From contig NZ_JANJZR010000024.1 of the NCBI RefSeq assembly GCF_024623065.1, forward strand, positions 1 to 59,356: a DNA stretch of 59,356 nucleotides, in the 5' to 3' direction. Numbering within the stretch: the stretch's first letter is position 1; each line of letters opens with the position of its first letter. A program made the translations under genes and the position numbers. The stretch comes from Bacteroides acidifaciens. Lineage in GTDB: Bacteria; Bacteroidota; Bacteroidia; Bacteroidales; Bacteroidaceae. The notes under the pieces are model-generated. The model was not told the origin of the DNA and did not search any database. It was given only the letters and a program-made list of their open reading frames with translations. Shown here one piece after another: positions 48,365 to 56,784 of this stretch.

Positions 48365-51256
48365 ATGAATATATTTAGTTCTGCAAAGACTTTGCAGATT
48401 TCGTATATCGGTATGCAAACACAAGAAGTGGCTATAAAGTCTACTTTGAAAGTGGTGTTAAAGTCGGATGCTCAGAAATTGGATGAGGTGATGGTTGTAG
48501 CTTATGGTACTACAAAAAAAGCGTCATTTACAGGTGCTGCTTCTTCCATTAAGGGCGACCAGGCCCTGAAAGATATTCCTGTAACATCTTTTGAACAGGC
48601 TCTTTCTGGAACGACTCCGGGACTGACGATCAATTCTACCAGCGGACAGCCGGGAGCGGGATTGCAGATTCGTGTACGTGGTACGGGTTCTATGAACGCT
48701 TCGAACGAACCGTTGTATGTGATTGACGGTGTGCCTGTTGTCTCGGGAGACATTGCAATCTCTGCCGTGTCAAACGATTCGAAGGCATTTAACGTAATGT
48801 CGTCTATCAACCCGAGTGATATTGAAAATATTACAGTGTTGAAAGATGCGGCAGCTGCTTCATTATATGGTTCGCGTGCGGCAAACGGTGTTATCCTGAT
48901 TACCACGAAGCATGGTAAAGCCGGAAAAACACGTGTTAATTTCAAGGCGAATTGGGGATTCTCGGATTGGGCTATGAAGAATCGTAAGAGTGTGAACGGA
49001 AAACAACGCCATGAGTTAACGTATGAGGCATGCTATAATGAGGCTACTATTTATGGTATTCCTGACAATGATGGTAACTATAACGGTCCGGCTTCCGATG
49101 CGGAAGCGAAAGCGTACGCAGAGGAGATGGCTGGTTTCTATGCTGATTCTAAATATGATGTGGATTGGGAAGATGCTTTCTTCCGCAAACATGGTTCAAG
49201 CCAAAATTATGAATTTTCGGCACAGGGTGGAGACGAGCGCAATTCATTCTTTGCTTCATTAGCCTATAAGAAAGAGGAAGGCAAGTCTAGAACATCTTCA
49301 TTAGATGGTTTTATGGGACGTATCAATGCCGTTCACCGCTCTGCTGATAATAAGTGGCAGATGGGAGCTAATATCTCTTTGTCCAAACAGAATTCTTCTG
49401 TAGCAAGCGAGGGGACTGCCTATTCTAATCCTTTCTTTCTGATCAATTACGTATGTACACCGAATATGCCGATTTATGATGATGAGGGTAATTATTATAC
49501 GCATCCATTCTTGCAGCAAATCTTCCCTCACACCCATCCGGTAGAAGACATCAGTTTGGATAAGAATGAATCGAGAGTGTTCAGAAGCACCAACAACTTA
49601 TGGGCTTCTTATCAGATTATTGACGGATTGACATTGAAGGAAAGCGTCAATTATGATTATCTGAACAACAACTCTATCACGTATTGGCCCTTGAACTCTA
49701 ATAACGGCTCGATGAACAACGGATTGAGGGCCAACTATCCGGTGCAACAGCATAATGTCTATTCATCTACTACGTTGAATTATGTGAAGACATTTGCGCA
49801 AAAGCACAATTTGGATGCATTGGTAGGCTGGGATGTAGACGACCGTCGTACGGAGTATGTTTTTGCAACATCTTCAGGATATCCTCATGACAAACTGCCT
49901 GAGTCGATCAATGCGGCTACTCCGCAGGAGGGGTCTTCTTACTATACTGAAGATCATTTGCTTTCTTTATTGTCACGTGTCAATTATGATTATGACAATA
50001 AGTATTACGCTTCGGTAAATTTCCGTAGAGACGGTAGTTCACGTTTGGGAGCAAACAGCCGTTGGGCTAACTTCTGGTCAGTGTCAGCAGCTTGGAGATT
50101 GACGCAGGAGGAGTTTATGAAGGGAATCACGCAGATTAACGACTTGAAGGTGAGAGCGTCTTACGGTATAAACGGAACATTGCCGAGTGATTTGTATGGT
50201 CATTTGAGTCTGTATGGGTACGGCTACAATTATCAAGACATACCAGGTTCGGCACCGCAATCTGTACCTAACCCTGACTTGTCATGGGAGAAGAATAAGA
50301 ACTTCAATATTGGTTTTGACGCTACGTTGTTCGACCGCTTGAATGTTAGCTTTGACTATTATAGCCGTAAAACGAGCGACTTGTTGCAAAATGTACCGAC
50401 TTCAATGGTTGTTGGCTTCAAGAATATGTTGAAGAATGTAGGAGAGATGACTAACCGAGGTGTGGAACTTGATATCAATGTGGATGTGTTCAAGCACTCA
50501 CAAGTGAGATGGAATACAGGTCTGGCTCTTTCACACAACTCAAACAAGGTATCAAAACTGTATGGTGGAAAAGATATTATTGATGGTACAAGCATCATCC
50601 GCGAAGGTGAATCCTATTATTCATGGTGGAGCCGCGAATGGGCGGGAGTTGATCCCGAAACCGGTGAAGAACAATGGGTGTTGAACACGAAAAATGAAGA
50701 TGGAACCCTTAACAAGGACTTGACTAAGAATCCGGCTCAGGCTCAGCGCGTAATAATTGGTAAGCCGGATCCGAAACTGACCGGAGGTTGGAGAAACACC
50801 GTGTCTTGGAAAGGCTTGGAACTGAATATGCTGTTTAACTTCTCGTTGGGTGGTAAAGTGTTCGATACCATGAGAACTAGTTTTACGGATACCGACGGTT
50901 ATGTGATTTATTACAACTCTTCTGTCGACCAGCTTGACAGATGGCAGAAACCGGGCGATGTGACAAGTGTTCCGAGACGTATCAACAACTACGAGTATGG
51001 AAACTATGGAAGTTCTCGTTTCATGAAAGACTTGAATTATCTGCGTCTGAAGAGCATGAGCTTGTCATACACACTTCCTGCACAGTGGGTGCGTCGTGTG
51101 CAAATGGAGAATGTTCGTTTGTTTGTTTCAGGAAGCAACCTTCTGACTTTGACCTCTTATAAGAATGTAGATCCGGAATTGTCGATAAACGGTATTCCCA
51201 CTTTCGCTTTCCCGAATCTGAAAAGTGTGACATTTGGTATTGAAATCGGATTTTAA
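48365..51256 (+). CDS. Silent SusC body lacking promoter, signal peptide and start domain (phase OFF)
   Basis: The open frame contains the plug (DEVMVVAYGTTKKASFTGAAS, split here by family motif), LYGSRAANGVILITT and a full barrel ending in KSVTFGIEIGF, but the first 67 residues of a normal SusC are missing. Coding similarity to SusC begins precisely at the 41-bp inverted repeat (48377). The ATG at 48365 gives only MNIF before it and no signal peptide, and no promoter is visible, so the gene should not yield a working importer as drawn. Joined to the N-terminus from the other side it would give a protein of about 1026 residues, a normal SusC length. The barrel differs widely from its partner, implying another substrate. 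Confidence 0.93.
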   Translation: MNIFSSAKTLQISYIGMQTQEVAIKSTLKVVLKSDAQKLDEVMVVAYGTTKKASFTGAASSIKGDQALKDIPVTSFEQALSGTTPGLTINSTSGQPGAGLQIRVRGTGSMNASNEPLYVIDGVPVVSGDIAISAVSNDSKAFNVMSSINPSDIENITVLKDAAAASLYGSRAANGVILITTKHGKAGKTRVNFKANWGFSDWAMKNRKSVNGKQRHELTYEACYNEATIYGIPDNDGNYNGPASDAEAKAYAEEMAGFYADSKYDVDWEDAFFRKHGSSQNYEFSAQGGDERNSFFASLAYKKEEGKSRTSSLDGFMGRINAVHRSADNKWQMGANISLSKQNSSVASEGTAYSNPFFLINYVCTPNMPIYDDEGNYYTHPFLQQIFPHTHPVEDISLDKNESRVFRSTNNLWASYQIIDGLTLKESVNYDYLNNNSITYWPLNSNNGSMNNGLRANYPVQQHNVYSSTTLNYVKTFAQKHNLDALVGWDVDDRRTEYVFATSSGYPHDKLPESINAATPQEGSSYYTEDHLLSLLSRVNYDYDNKYYASVNFRRDGSSRLGANSRWANFWSVSAAWRLTQEEFMKGITQINDLKVRASYGINGTLPSDLYGHLSLYGYGYNYQDIPGSAPQSVPNPDLSWEKNKNFNIGFDATLFDRLNVSFDYYSRKTSDLLQNVPTSMVVGFKNMLKNVGEMTNRGVELDINVDVFKHSQVRWNTGLALSHNSNKVSKLYGGKDIIDGTSIIREGESYYSWWSREWAGVDPETGEEQWVLNTKNEDGTLNKDLTKNPAQAQRVIIGKPDPKLTGGWRNTVSWKGLELNMLFNFSLGGKVFDTMRTSFTDTDGYVIYYNSSVDQLDRWQKPGDVTSVPRRINNYEYGNYGSSRFMKDLNYLRLKSMSLSYTLPAQWVRRVQMENVRLFVSGSNLLTLTSYKNVDPELSINGIPTFAFPNLKSVTFGIEIGF
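48377..48417 (+). repeat. Inverted repeat (right crossover site) at the start of the silent susC
   Basis: The 41 bp are identical to the complement of 45535-45575; the 19-bp palindrome is at 48380-48398. The following coding sequence is similar but diverged, so the exact match stops sharply, as expected of a conserved recombination site. Confidence 0.92.
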
Positions 51257-51268
51257 TAAAAACAGAAT

Positions 51269-52693
51269 ATGATGAAAACAATCAATAGATATAAAAATAT
51301 AGGGGGAGTTCTTTTCGCCAGCTTGATGATGCTATCATCGTGCAGCGATTATCTAACGACTTTGCCTACTGATTCTTTGGTGAGTGATGGAGCAATCAGT
51401 ACTCCGGAAGATACAAAAACAGCATTGAACGGTGCGTATGCCGGATTGATTGCCGTAGAGTCTAATTATTATTATGGCACAGACTTTCTGGCTCGTGCAG
51501 AGGTGGGCGGAGAGGACGCTCAGACAAATAAAGTGGGCGACCGTACAGAGAATTATTATCGTTTTACTGACCGTCAGAATAACGCTCCGCAAGATTTGTG
51601 GTATCCTCCTTATACCGTTATCAATAGAGTAAATGTGCTTTTGGAGGCTATTGATAAAGGCGAAGTCCAGATGAATGATGTAGTGAAGAACTCAAAAGGC
51701 GAGGCGTTGGCTATTAGAGCCTTGGCGCATTTCAATCTGATTATTACGTATGGTACTCCCTATTTGAAAGACAATGGAGCTTCGCTGGGTGTACCTGTTG
51801 TGAAAGAGGTGTTGAATGCAGTTGATTTGCCAAGTCGTTCTACAGTAGCAGAGGGATATAAAGCTGTTTTGGACGATTTGACAGAAGCGTTGAACTGGAT
51901 CAGTGAAGAGAAAAACTATGGTCATCTGAACAAATGGGGCGTAAAAGCTTTGCTGGCGCGTGTCAATTTGTATAAGGGTGATTATGAAGCAGCTTATTCA
52001 TATGCCAAGGATGTAGTAGAGAATGGTCCGTATAAATTGATTGACCATGACAAATATCTGGAAGTATGGGGACAAGAGGAAAATGATGAATCGATTTTTG
52101 ATTTGGCATTGTCATCTACGATGTATTCCGGTAGCCGCGAATTGTGGGGAGCTGTTGTCAGCCCAAGTGAATATGGTGCAGTGGTTGCTACACAAACATT
52201 TATCGATCTGTTGAATGAGGATCCGGACGACGTGCGTCTTGGTTTGTTGATTGAAGATAAGAATGGAACAAAACGTACAATCAATAAATATCCGGGACGT
52301 GGTGCGGTAACGATTAACAATGTTCGGGTGATTCGCCTGTCGGATATTTACCTGATTGGTGCCGAGGCTGCTTTGAAAAAAACGTCGCCCGATCAAACTT
52401 TGGCTAACGACTATCTGCATGCCATTAAAGACCGTGCTCATCCGGGTGTTGAAAAAATTGCTGCAACATTGGATTTGGTAGCTAAAGAACGTCGTAAAGA
52501 GTTGGTATTGGAAGGACATCGTTTGTATGACATATTGCGTCAAGGATCAGAAATCAAGCGTCAGGGAACGGGACATTTTTTGAATGGCAATGATTTGATT
52601 ACAGTGAACTGGAACGATTACCGTACAATAATGCCTATTCCGCAAGCGGAAATAGACGCTAATCCGAATATCAAGCAGAATCCGGGATATTAA
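51269..52693 (+). CDS. SusD/RagB lipoprotein of the phase-OFF importer
   Basis: The 474-residue product begins with a lipoprotein signal ending in MLSSCSDYLTTLPTDS, and its TPR core includes NSKGEALAIRALAHFNLIITYGTPY. The C-terminal KERRKELVLEGHRLYDILRQG is a SusD hallmark. It follows the silent SusC by 12 bp and would be expressed with it after inversion. A terminator hairpin follows it directly, so this operon has only two genes. Confidence 0.94.
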   Translation: MMKTINRYKNIGGVLFASLMMLSSCSDYLTTLPTDSLVSDGAISTPEDTKTALNGAYAGLIAVESNYYYGTDFLARAEVGGEDAQTNKVGDRTENYYRFTDRQNNAPQDLWYPPYTVINRVNVLLEAIDKGEVQMNDVVKNSKGEALAIRALAHFNLIITYGTPYLKDNGASLGVPVVKEVLNAVDLPSRSTVAEGYKAVLDDLTEALNWISEEKNYGHLNKWGVKALLARVNLYKGDYEAAYSYAKDVVENGPYKLIDHDKYLEVWGQEENDESIFDLALSSTMYSGSRELWGAVVSPSEYGAVVATQTFIDLLNEDPDDVRLGLLIEDKNGTKRTINKYPGRGAVTINNVRVIRLSDIYLIGAEAALKKTSPDQTLANDYLHAIKDRAHPGVEKIAATLDLVAKERRKELVLEGHRLYDILRQGSEIKRQGTGHFLNGNDLITVNWNDYRTIMPIPQAEIDANPNIKQNPGY

Positions 52694-52720
52694 CATCCGG
52701 TTCGGAAGAGACTCTTCCTT

Positions 52721-52779
52721 AGAATATGGGGCTTGTGGTTGACGAAAATAAAGGAACTCAATCATAAGCTCCATATTCT
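52721..52779 (+). terminator. Terminator of the phase-OFF SusCD operon
   Basis: Two 22-nt arms (52721-52742 and 52758-52779) pair over their full length when three G-U pairs are allowed, with a 15-nt loop, followed by TTATTATATT. Confidence 0.75.
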
Positions 52780-52783
52780 TTAT

Positions 52784-52791
52784 TATATTTG
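52784..52791 (+). promoter_or_regulatory. -7 box before the hflX fragment
   Basis: TATATTTG matches the -7 consensus and is the counterpart of the hflX promoter box at 40064-40071. It lies 36 nt before the fragment's ATG, so a short transcript may still be made. Confidence 0.5.
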
Positions 52792-52826
52792 CGCTCACAT
52801 TATTATATATACATTAGAAGAAAAGA

Positions 52827-52943
52827 ATGAAAGAATTTGTAATCTCCGAAGCCCAGGCAGAGACAGCAGTGCTTGTCGGACTCATCACACAAACGCAATT
52901 AGCTATAAATATGAAGTTCCTTCCGAATATGAAAACAAAGTAG
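52827..52943 (+). pseudogene. 5' fragment of hflX (inverted partial duplicate)
   Basis: From the ATG at 52827 to 52897, 69 of 71 bases match the 5' coding part of hflX (40009-39939, opposite strand). Similarity then stops; the frame runs through 14 unrelated codons to TAG at 52941. The fused sequence after the break could also be the 3' end of another lost gene, read in a different frame to a stop at 52961-52963 that overlaps the end of marC. It is a rearrangement scar, not a working GTPase. Confidence 0.85.
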
Positions 52944-52955
52944 ACGACCAGCAAG

Positions 52956-53609
52956 TCATCTAGGAAGCATCCCCTCTCTCACAATATCCACCAATATCGG
53001 CTTCACCCCGCTCACGAAACATTCTACCGCAATCACCATCAGAATCAATCCCATGAGACGCATCATCACATTATTGCCCGTCTCACCCAAGACATTCACC
53101 AACTTCGTGGAAGCCCGAAGAATAAAGAAAGTCAGCAGATAAATTAATGCAATAGTGCCTATCAGTATCCCTTTCATTTCATAAGAATGGGCATCCTGCA
53201 TCAATACGATAGCGTTGGCAATCGCACCGGGTCCACACAACATAGGTATGCCAAGCGGAGTAATAGAGATATCATCCGCATACGTTTTGATTTCCTCATC
53301 TTTCAGTTTCATCGGCGTATAACGGGCTTGGAGCATATCGAAACCTATCTTGAAGATAATCACTCCTCCGGCTATACGGAATCCGTTGGTAGAAATACCG
53401 AAGAACTTAAAAAGAAACTGACCGGCAAAGACGAAAACCATTATTGTGATAAACGACACAATAGTGGCACGACGAACGATAGACTGACGCTCTTTTTCTG
53501 TCATCCCGTGAGTCATAGTAAGGAAGACAGGCATTGTTCCCAAAGGATTGGTCAACGTAAAAAACGAGGTGAAGCAAAGTAAAGCAAATGGCAGAAGTGC
53601 ACTATCCAT
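52956..53609 (-). CDS. MarC family integral membrane protein
   Basis: The 217-residue protein has six hydrophobic helices and the MarC family start (FTSFFTLTNPLGTMPVFLTMT). The family has been called NAAT transporters, but its real role is not established and the old link to antibiotic resistance was not supported. Its stop overlaps the relic tail after the hflX fragment on the other strand. Confidence 0.9.
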   Translation of the reverse strand: MDSALLPFALLCFTSFFTLTNPLGTMPVFLTMTHGMTEKERQSIVRRATIVSFITIMVFVFAGQFLFKFFGISTNGFRIAGGVIIFKIGFDMLQARYTPMKLKDEEIKTYADDISITPLGIPMLCGPGAIANAIVLMQDAHSYEMKGILIGTIALIYLLTFFILRASTKLVNVLGETGNNVMMRLMGLILMVIAVECFVSGVKPILVDIVREGMLPR

Positions 53610-53671
53610 GATTATATCGTATTTTTATACATTTATTAAACGCAACAAAAATACGACTTAATCCAGAAAAC

Positions 53672-54364
53672 TTATAATAAATTCATTAATTCTTTCAGAG
53701 AATGAATGTGATAAGTGGGAAGAAAAGGGAAAGCAGCCCGTTCCGTCACGTTGTAGAAGGCTTGATGCATCCCTATCCCGTGCGCTCCGGTAATATCCGC
53801 TTCCCAGCTATCACCAATCATCAACGATTCGCGCATCTCGGATTGAGTGGCGGACAGGGCAAAATTAAAGATTTCGGGGCGGGGCTTCAACACTCCGAGG
53901 TCTTCCGAAAGAATCACCTTCTTGAAATAGCCATCCACGCCTGCCGAACGCATCTTATGCGATTGCAGTTCACGAAAGCCGTTAGAAAGGATATACAAGT
54001 TGTATTTAGGAACAAGATACTCCAACACCTCCTTAGCGTGGGGCATCAGACCGCTTTTAGTAGGAATAATGGCAAAGAAATCTTTCGAGAACCGGTCGGC
54101 TAAAACCTCATCTTTCACTCCTACCGCCTGCAAAGGATAAAAGAACCGTTGACGGTTCAATTCATCTTTCGTCACCTTTCCTTCACCGTACTCAATCCAA
54201 AGTTCGGTGTTACGTTTCTGATAAAGTGTATAATAATGGTCGAACGAATCAAAGTAACGGTCGAATGCATATTTCTGATATACTTCTTCAAAAGTGTCAC
54301 GGGCATTGCGGGAGAAAGCCCAGATAGTGTCGTCAAGATCAAAAAACAGATTTTTATATTTCAT
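53672..54364 (-). CDS. HAD hydrolase, YjjG type noncanonical pyrimidine nucleotidase
   Basis: The 230-residue protein begins with the HAD motif I DLDDT (nucleophile Asp in FFDLDDTIW). Motif II Ser-Asn follows in YILSNGF, motif III Lys in the VLKPRPEIF region, and motif IV in MIGDSWEADITGA. The cap and overall sequence resemble YjjG, which dephosphorylates non-canonical pyrimidine nucleotides and helps keep them out of DNA. Other phosphatase substrates remain possible. Confidence 0.85.
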   Translation of the reverse strand: MKYKNLFFDLDDTIWAFSRNARDTFEEVYQKYAFDRYFDSFDHYYTLYQKRNTELWIEYGEGKVTKDELNRQRFFYPLQAVGVKDEVLADRFSKDFFAIIPTKSGLMPHAKEVLEYLVPKYNLYILSNGFRELQSHKMRSAGVDGYFKKVILSEDLGVLKPRPEIFNFALSATQSEMRESLMIGDSWEADITGAHGIGMHQAFYNVTERAAFPFLPTYHIHSLKELMNLL

Positions 54365-54468
54365 CAGTAGCTATGGGTGTATATAAGAAACAGAAAAGCC
54401 AATGTGCTAATTTCTCGAATCCAGGAATCAGCACATTGGCAATTCAAAAAGGGATATCTACATCTACC

Positions 54469-55326
54469 TTATTTTACCTGGATAACCAAGTATCTGGACA
54501 CACTCCAGAATTCAGTAGGATTAGTAATCTTCAATGTCAACTGGCCTTTGTCATCTTTCACCAATTCATAAGAACCAGTCGGATGAGTAGTCAACAACTC
54601 AGCACGCTTAGAGTACAACTTGATTTCTTTGGTGGTACGAATATCGATTTGAGTGAAATAATCTTTATTGAAATCAGCGCTCTTCAATACATCTCCGCTT
54701 TGAAGAATCTTTTGAGCTTTCAATTCAGATTTAGTACCGAATACAAACCAGGCAGCATTCAGGCTCTTTTCCTGCTCGGCAACGGTTTTAGCTTTAGCTT
54801 CGTTTTCTGCAACCAACGTCTCTTTGGCAGCAGACAAGTCGCTGACAGCAGCATCCAGTTCCTGAATACGGATATTCTTGGAAGCCAGTTCTGTCTGAAG
54901 TTCCTCGATACGTTGTTGTTTAGCGTTCAATTCTGCTGTCAAAGCGGCTACAGCTTTTTTCATCTGCGCAGAATTATACTTACTGTTTTTCAACTGAGCT
55001 TCCAATTTTGCAATCTGAGCCTTGTTTTCTTCCATCTGTTTAGAGATGAATTCGATATCAGAAGCAATCTGTTGCTTGGCATTGGCAGAGTTTTCAGTGA
55101 TGGTTCCACGTTGCAAATCAACACGGCTTTCGGCAGCACTGATCTTACGGAAGCCTTCCTGAACTTCATTGAAAGTACCCATCATATCATCCAATTCAGC
55201 ATTGCGTTGGTTCAGTTCCATCAAAAGAGAATCATTTTCAGCTTTCAGGTCCTTACTTCCACCTTTAAAGCCATCACACGAAGCCAACATGGCTGCGCAT
55301 ACAAATAAAACAGCTAACTTTTTCAT
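54469..55326 (-). CDS. Coiled-coil lipoprotein (Cbp1-like)
   Basis: The 285-residue product has a lipoprotein signal ending in LASCDGFKG. A long coiled coil follows (about residues 30-190, rich in Glu, Lys, Ala and Gln), then a compact C-terminal beta domain with TPFWSVSRYLVIQV-like ending. Proteins of this layout in Bacteroides have been named Cbp1 family collagen-binding adhesins; I recall the name but cannot confirm homology here. A structural envelope role is equally possible. Confidence 0.7.
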   Translation of the reverse strand: MKKLAVLFVCAAMLASCDGFKGGSKDLKAENDSLLMELNQRNAELDDMMGTFNEVQEGFRKISAAESRVDLQRGTITENSANAKQQIASDIEFISKQMEENKAQIAKLEAQLKNSKYNSAQMKKAVAALTAELNAKQQRIEELQTELASKNIRIQELDAAVSDLSAAKETLVAENEAKAKTVAEQEKSLNAAWFVFGTKSELKAQKILQSGDVLKSADFNKDYFTQIDIRTTKEIKLYSKRAELLTTHPTGSYELVKDDKGQLTLKITNPTEFWSVSRYLVIQVK

Positions 55327-55359
55327 ACGTTTACGTTTTACGTTTTTAATGAAATTATT

Positions 55360-56034
55360 TTAATCGTCTATTCCTGCTAATATTATCACAATCTCGCCCC
55401 GTGGCTCGGTGGCGGTAAAGTGTTCTATCAGTTCTGTCAAGCTGCCGCGAACCGTCTCCTCATGGAGCTTGGATATTTCACGCGACACGGTTGCCTGACG
55501 TTCGGCACCGAAATATTCGGCAAACTGTGTCAACGTCTTCAACAGACGGTGAGGCGATTCATAAAACACCATGGTACGGCGTTCTTCTGCCAATGCCTTC
55601 AGTCGTGTCTGACGTCCTTTCTTTTGGGGCAAAAATCCTTCGAAGCAAAACTTCTCGTTCGGCAATCCCGATGCTACGAGTGCCGGAACAAAAGCCGTTG
55701 CTCCCGGCAAGCATTGCACTTCGATACCATTACGTACACACTCACGAACCACCAGGAATCCGGGATCAGAAATCCCGGGCGTTCCGGCATCCGAAATCAA
55801 CGCAACCGATGCACCGCCCCTTATTTTATTAACAACACTTTCCACCGTTTTATGTTCATTAAATTTGTGGTGAGATTGCATTGCATTCTTTATTTCAAAG
55901 TGTTTCAGCAAGATACCGGAGGTACGCGTATCCTCTGCCAGAATCAAGTCGACCTCTTTCAGAACCTTGATAGCCCGAAAGGTCATATCCTCAAGATTTC
56001 CTACCGGCGTAGGCACTACATACAACTTTCCCAT
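55360..56034 (-). CDS. rsmI: 16S rRNA (cytidine(1402)-2'-O)-methyltransferase
   Basis: The 224-residue protein begins with VVPTPVGNLEDMTFRAIKVLKEVDLILAEDTR (shown in part), the RsmI signature. It continues with SDAGTPGISDPG and VQCLPGATAFVPALVASGLP, which bind SAM in this tetrapyrrole-methylase-like family. It methylates the 2'-hydroxyl of C1402 in the decoding centre. It lies 10 bp after a hypothetical gene on the same strand. Confidence 0.96.
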   Translation of the reverse strand: MGKLYVVPTPVGNLEDMTFRAIKVLKEVDLILAEDTRTSGILLKHFEIKNAMQSHHKFNEHKTVESVVNKIRGGASVALISDAGTPGISDPGFLVVRECVRNGIEVQCLPGATAFVPALVASGLPNEKFCFEGFLPQKKGRQTRLKALAEERRTMVFYESPHRLLKTLTQFAEYFGAERQATVSREISKLHEETVRGSLTELIEHFTATEPRGEIVIILAGIDD

Positions 56035-56044
56035 ATATTTTTGT

Positions 56045-56650
56045 TTATGCTGATTGGTTAAAATGCTTTTTTAATAACTCCAAAAAGTCAACTACCGCTT
56101 CTTTCTCTTCGTCTATTTCAACTTTCGAGGAAAGAAATGCGACAGCAGTCTTGTATGAACCCATAACTGATATCTGCTCAATCACACGGTTCATCAAATC
56201 AGTATCCCCCTTAAACAGTTCGCGTGAGAAACGGAAAGAATCATTCAAGCTGATAGAATGGCGCAAGCCGGCAGCCAGCTTTATGCTTTCTCCCAACACG
56301 GCGTTTTTGGGTTCTTCCTTCTTTATAATGACGGGGGCCTCTTCGATGACGGGTTCTTCTACTATCACAGGTTCAGGAGATTGGATAATAACAGATGTAT
56401 CCTTTTCCTGAGCGGTAATCTCATCCTCTTTCACTACCGTTTCTTCTACGACAAAAGAAGACAAAGAAGACAAATCAACAGAATCTATTTCCTGCGACAA
56501 TTCATCCAGACGTCCCTGCATACGCGCAACACTCCGCTTCAACAGTTCAGACAGAGTCTGAGTCGGCTCTTTGGAAAAAGACTCCATGAGATACTTCAAC
56601 TCATGAACATCCAATTCGATATCTGCTAATAGCTTCTGTTTCATGTTCAT
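56045..56650 (-). CDS. Conserved hypothetical protein with helical ends and acidic linker
   Basis: The 201-residue product has a helical N-terminal part (to about residue 65), a Glu/Val/Pro-rich low-complexity linker (about 65-115, with repeated EEPVIEEAPV-like words) and a conserved C-terminal helical part (GLRHSISLNDSFRFSRELFKGD onward). There is no signal peptide. It is directly upstream of rsmI and likely co-transcribed. The C-terminal motif recurs in Bacteroidales proteins of unknown function. Confidence 0.75.
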   Translation of the reverse strand: MNMKQKLLADIELDVHELKYLMESFSKEPTQTLSELLKRSVARMQGRLDELSQEIDSVDLSSLSSFVVEETVVKEDEITAQEKDTSVIIQSPEPVIVEEPVIEEAPVIIKKEEPKNAVLGESIKLAAGLRHSISLNDSFRFSRELFKGDTDLMNRVIEQISVMGSYKTAVAFLSSKVEIDEEKEAVVDFLELLKKHFNQSA

Positions 56651-56739
56651 CTATTATTAATATGGTGCGAATGTAGGAATAATTTATGCAATAACTTAAA
56701 ATAATGGATATTTTAACAGTTCTTGCACATTGAATTGTT

Positions 56740-56747
56740 TACCTTTG
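56740..56747 (+). promoter_or_regulatory. tdk promoter -7 box
   Basis: TACCTTTG fits TAnnTTTG, 37 nt before the tdk start; the spacer to the divergent hypothetical gene is short. Confidence 0.6.
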
Positions 56748-56784
56748 TGCAGTCATTTATTTAATCAAGAAAGCACGAAATCAC

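Larger units (their letters stand above)
45535..48417. other. Predicted invertible DNA segment (SusC N-terminus switch)
   Basis: The segment is bounded by perfect 41-bp inverted repeats. It holds the promoter and first 67 codons of SusC on the minus strand, the tyrosine recombinase gene, and about 950 bp of noncoding DNA. Inversion would place the promoter and N-terminal coding part in front of the silent SusC body at 48377-51256, in the same reading frame, and detach them from the body at 42618-45534. SusC/SusD phase variation by tyrosine recombinases is established in B. fragilis; the boundaries and frame here are read directly from the sequence. Confidence 0.9.

Noticed and set aside
48365..51256. 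Plain pseudogene: SusC with a deleted 5' end
   Set aside because: The break falls exactly at a perfect inverted repeat shared in frame with a complete SusC, a recombinase lies between, and the whole remaining frame is intact. A silent cassette explains this better than decay.
52733..52963. A 76-residue gene on the plus strand after the OFF SusD
   Set aside because: The frame runs through the terminator arm, the promoter box and the hflX fragment out of frame. Only its last 20 codons look protein-like.
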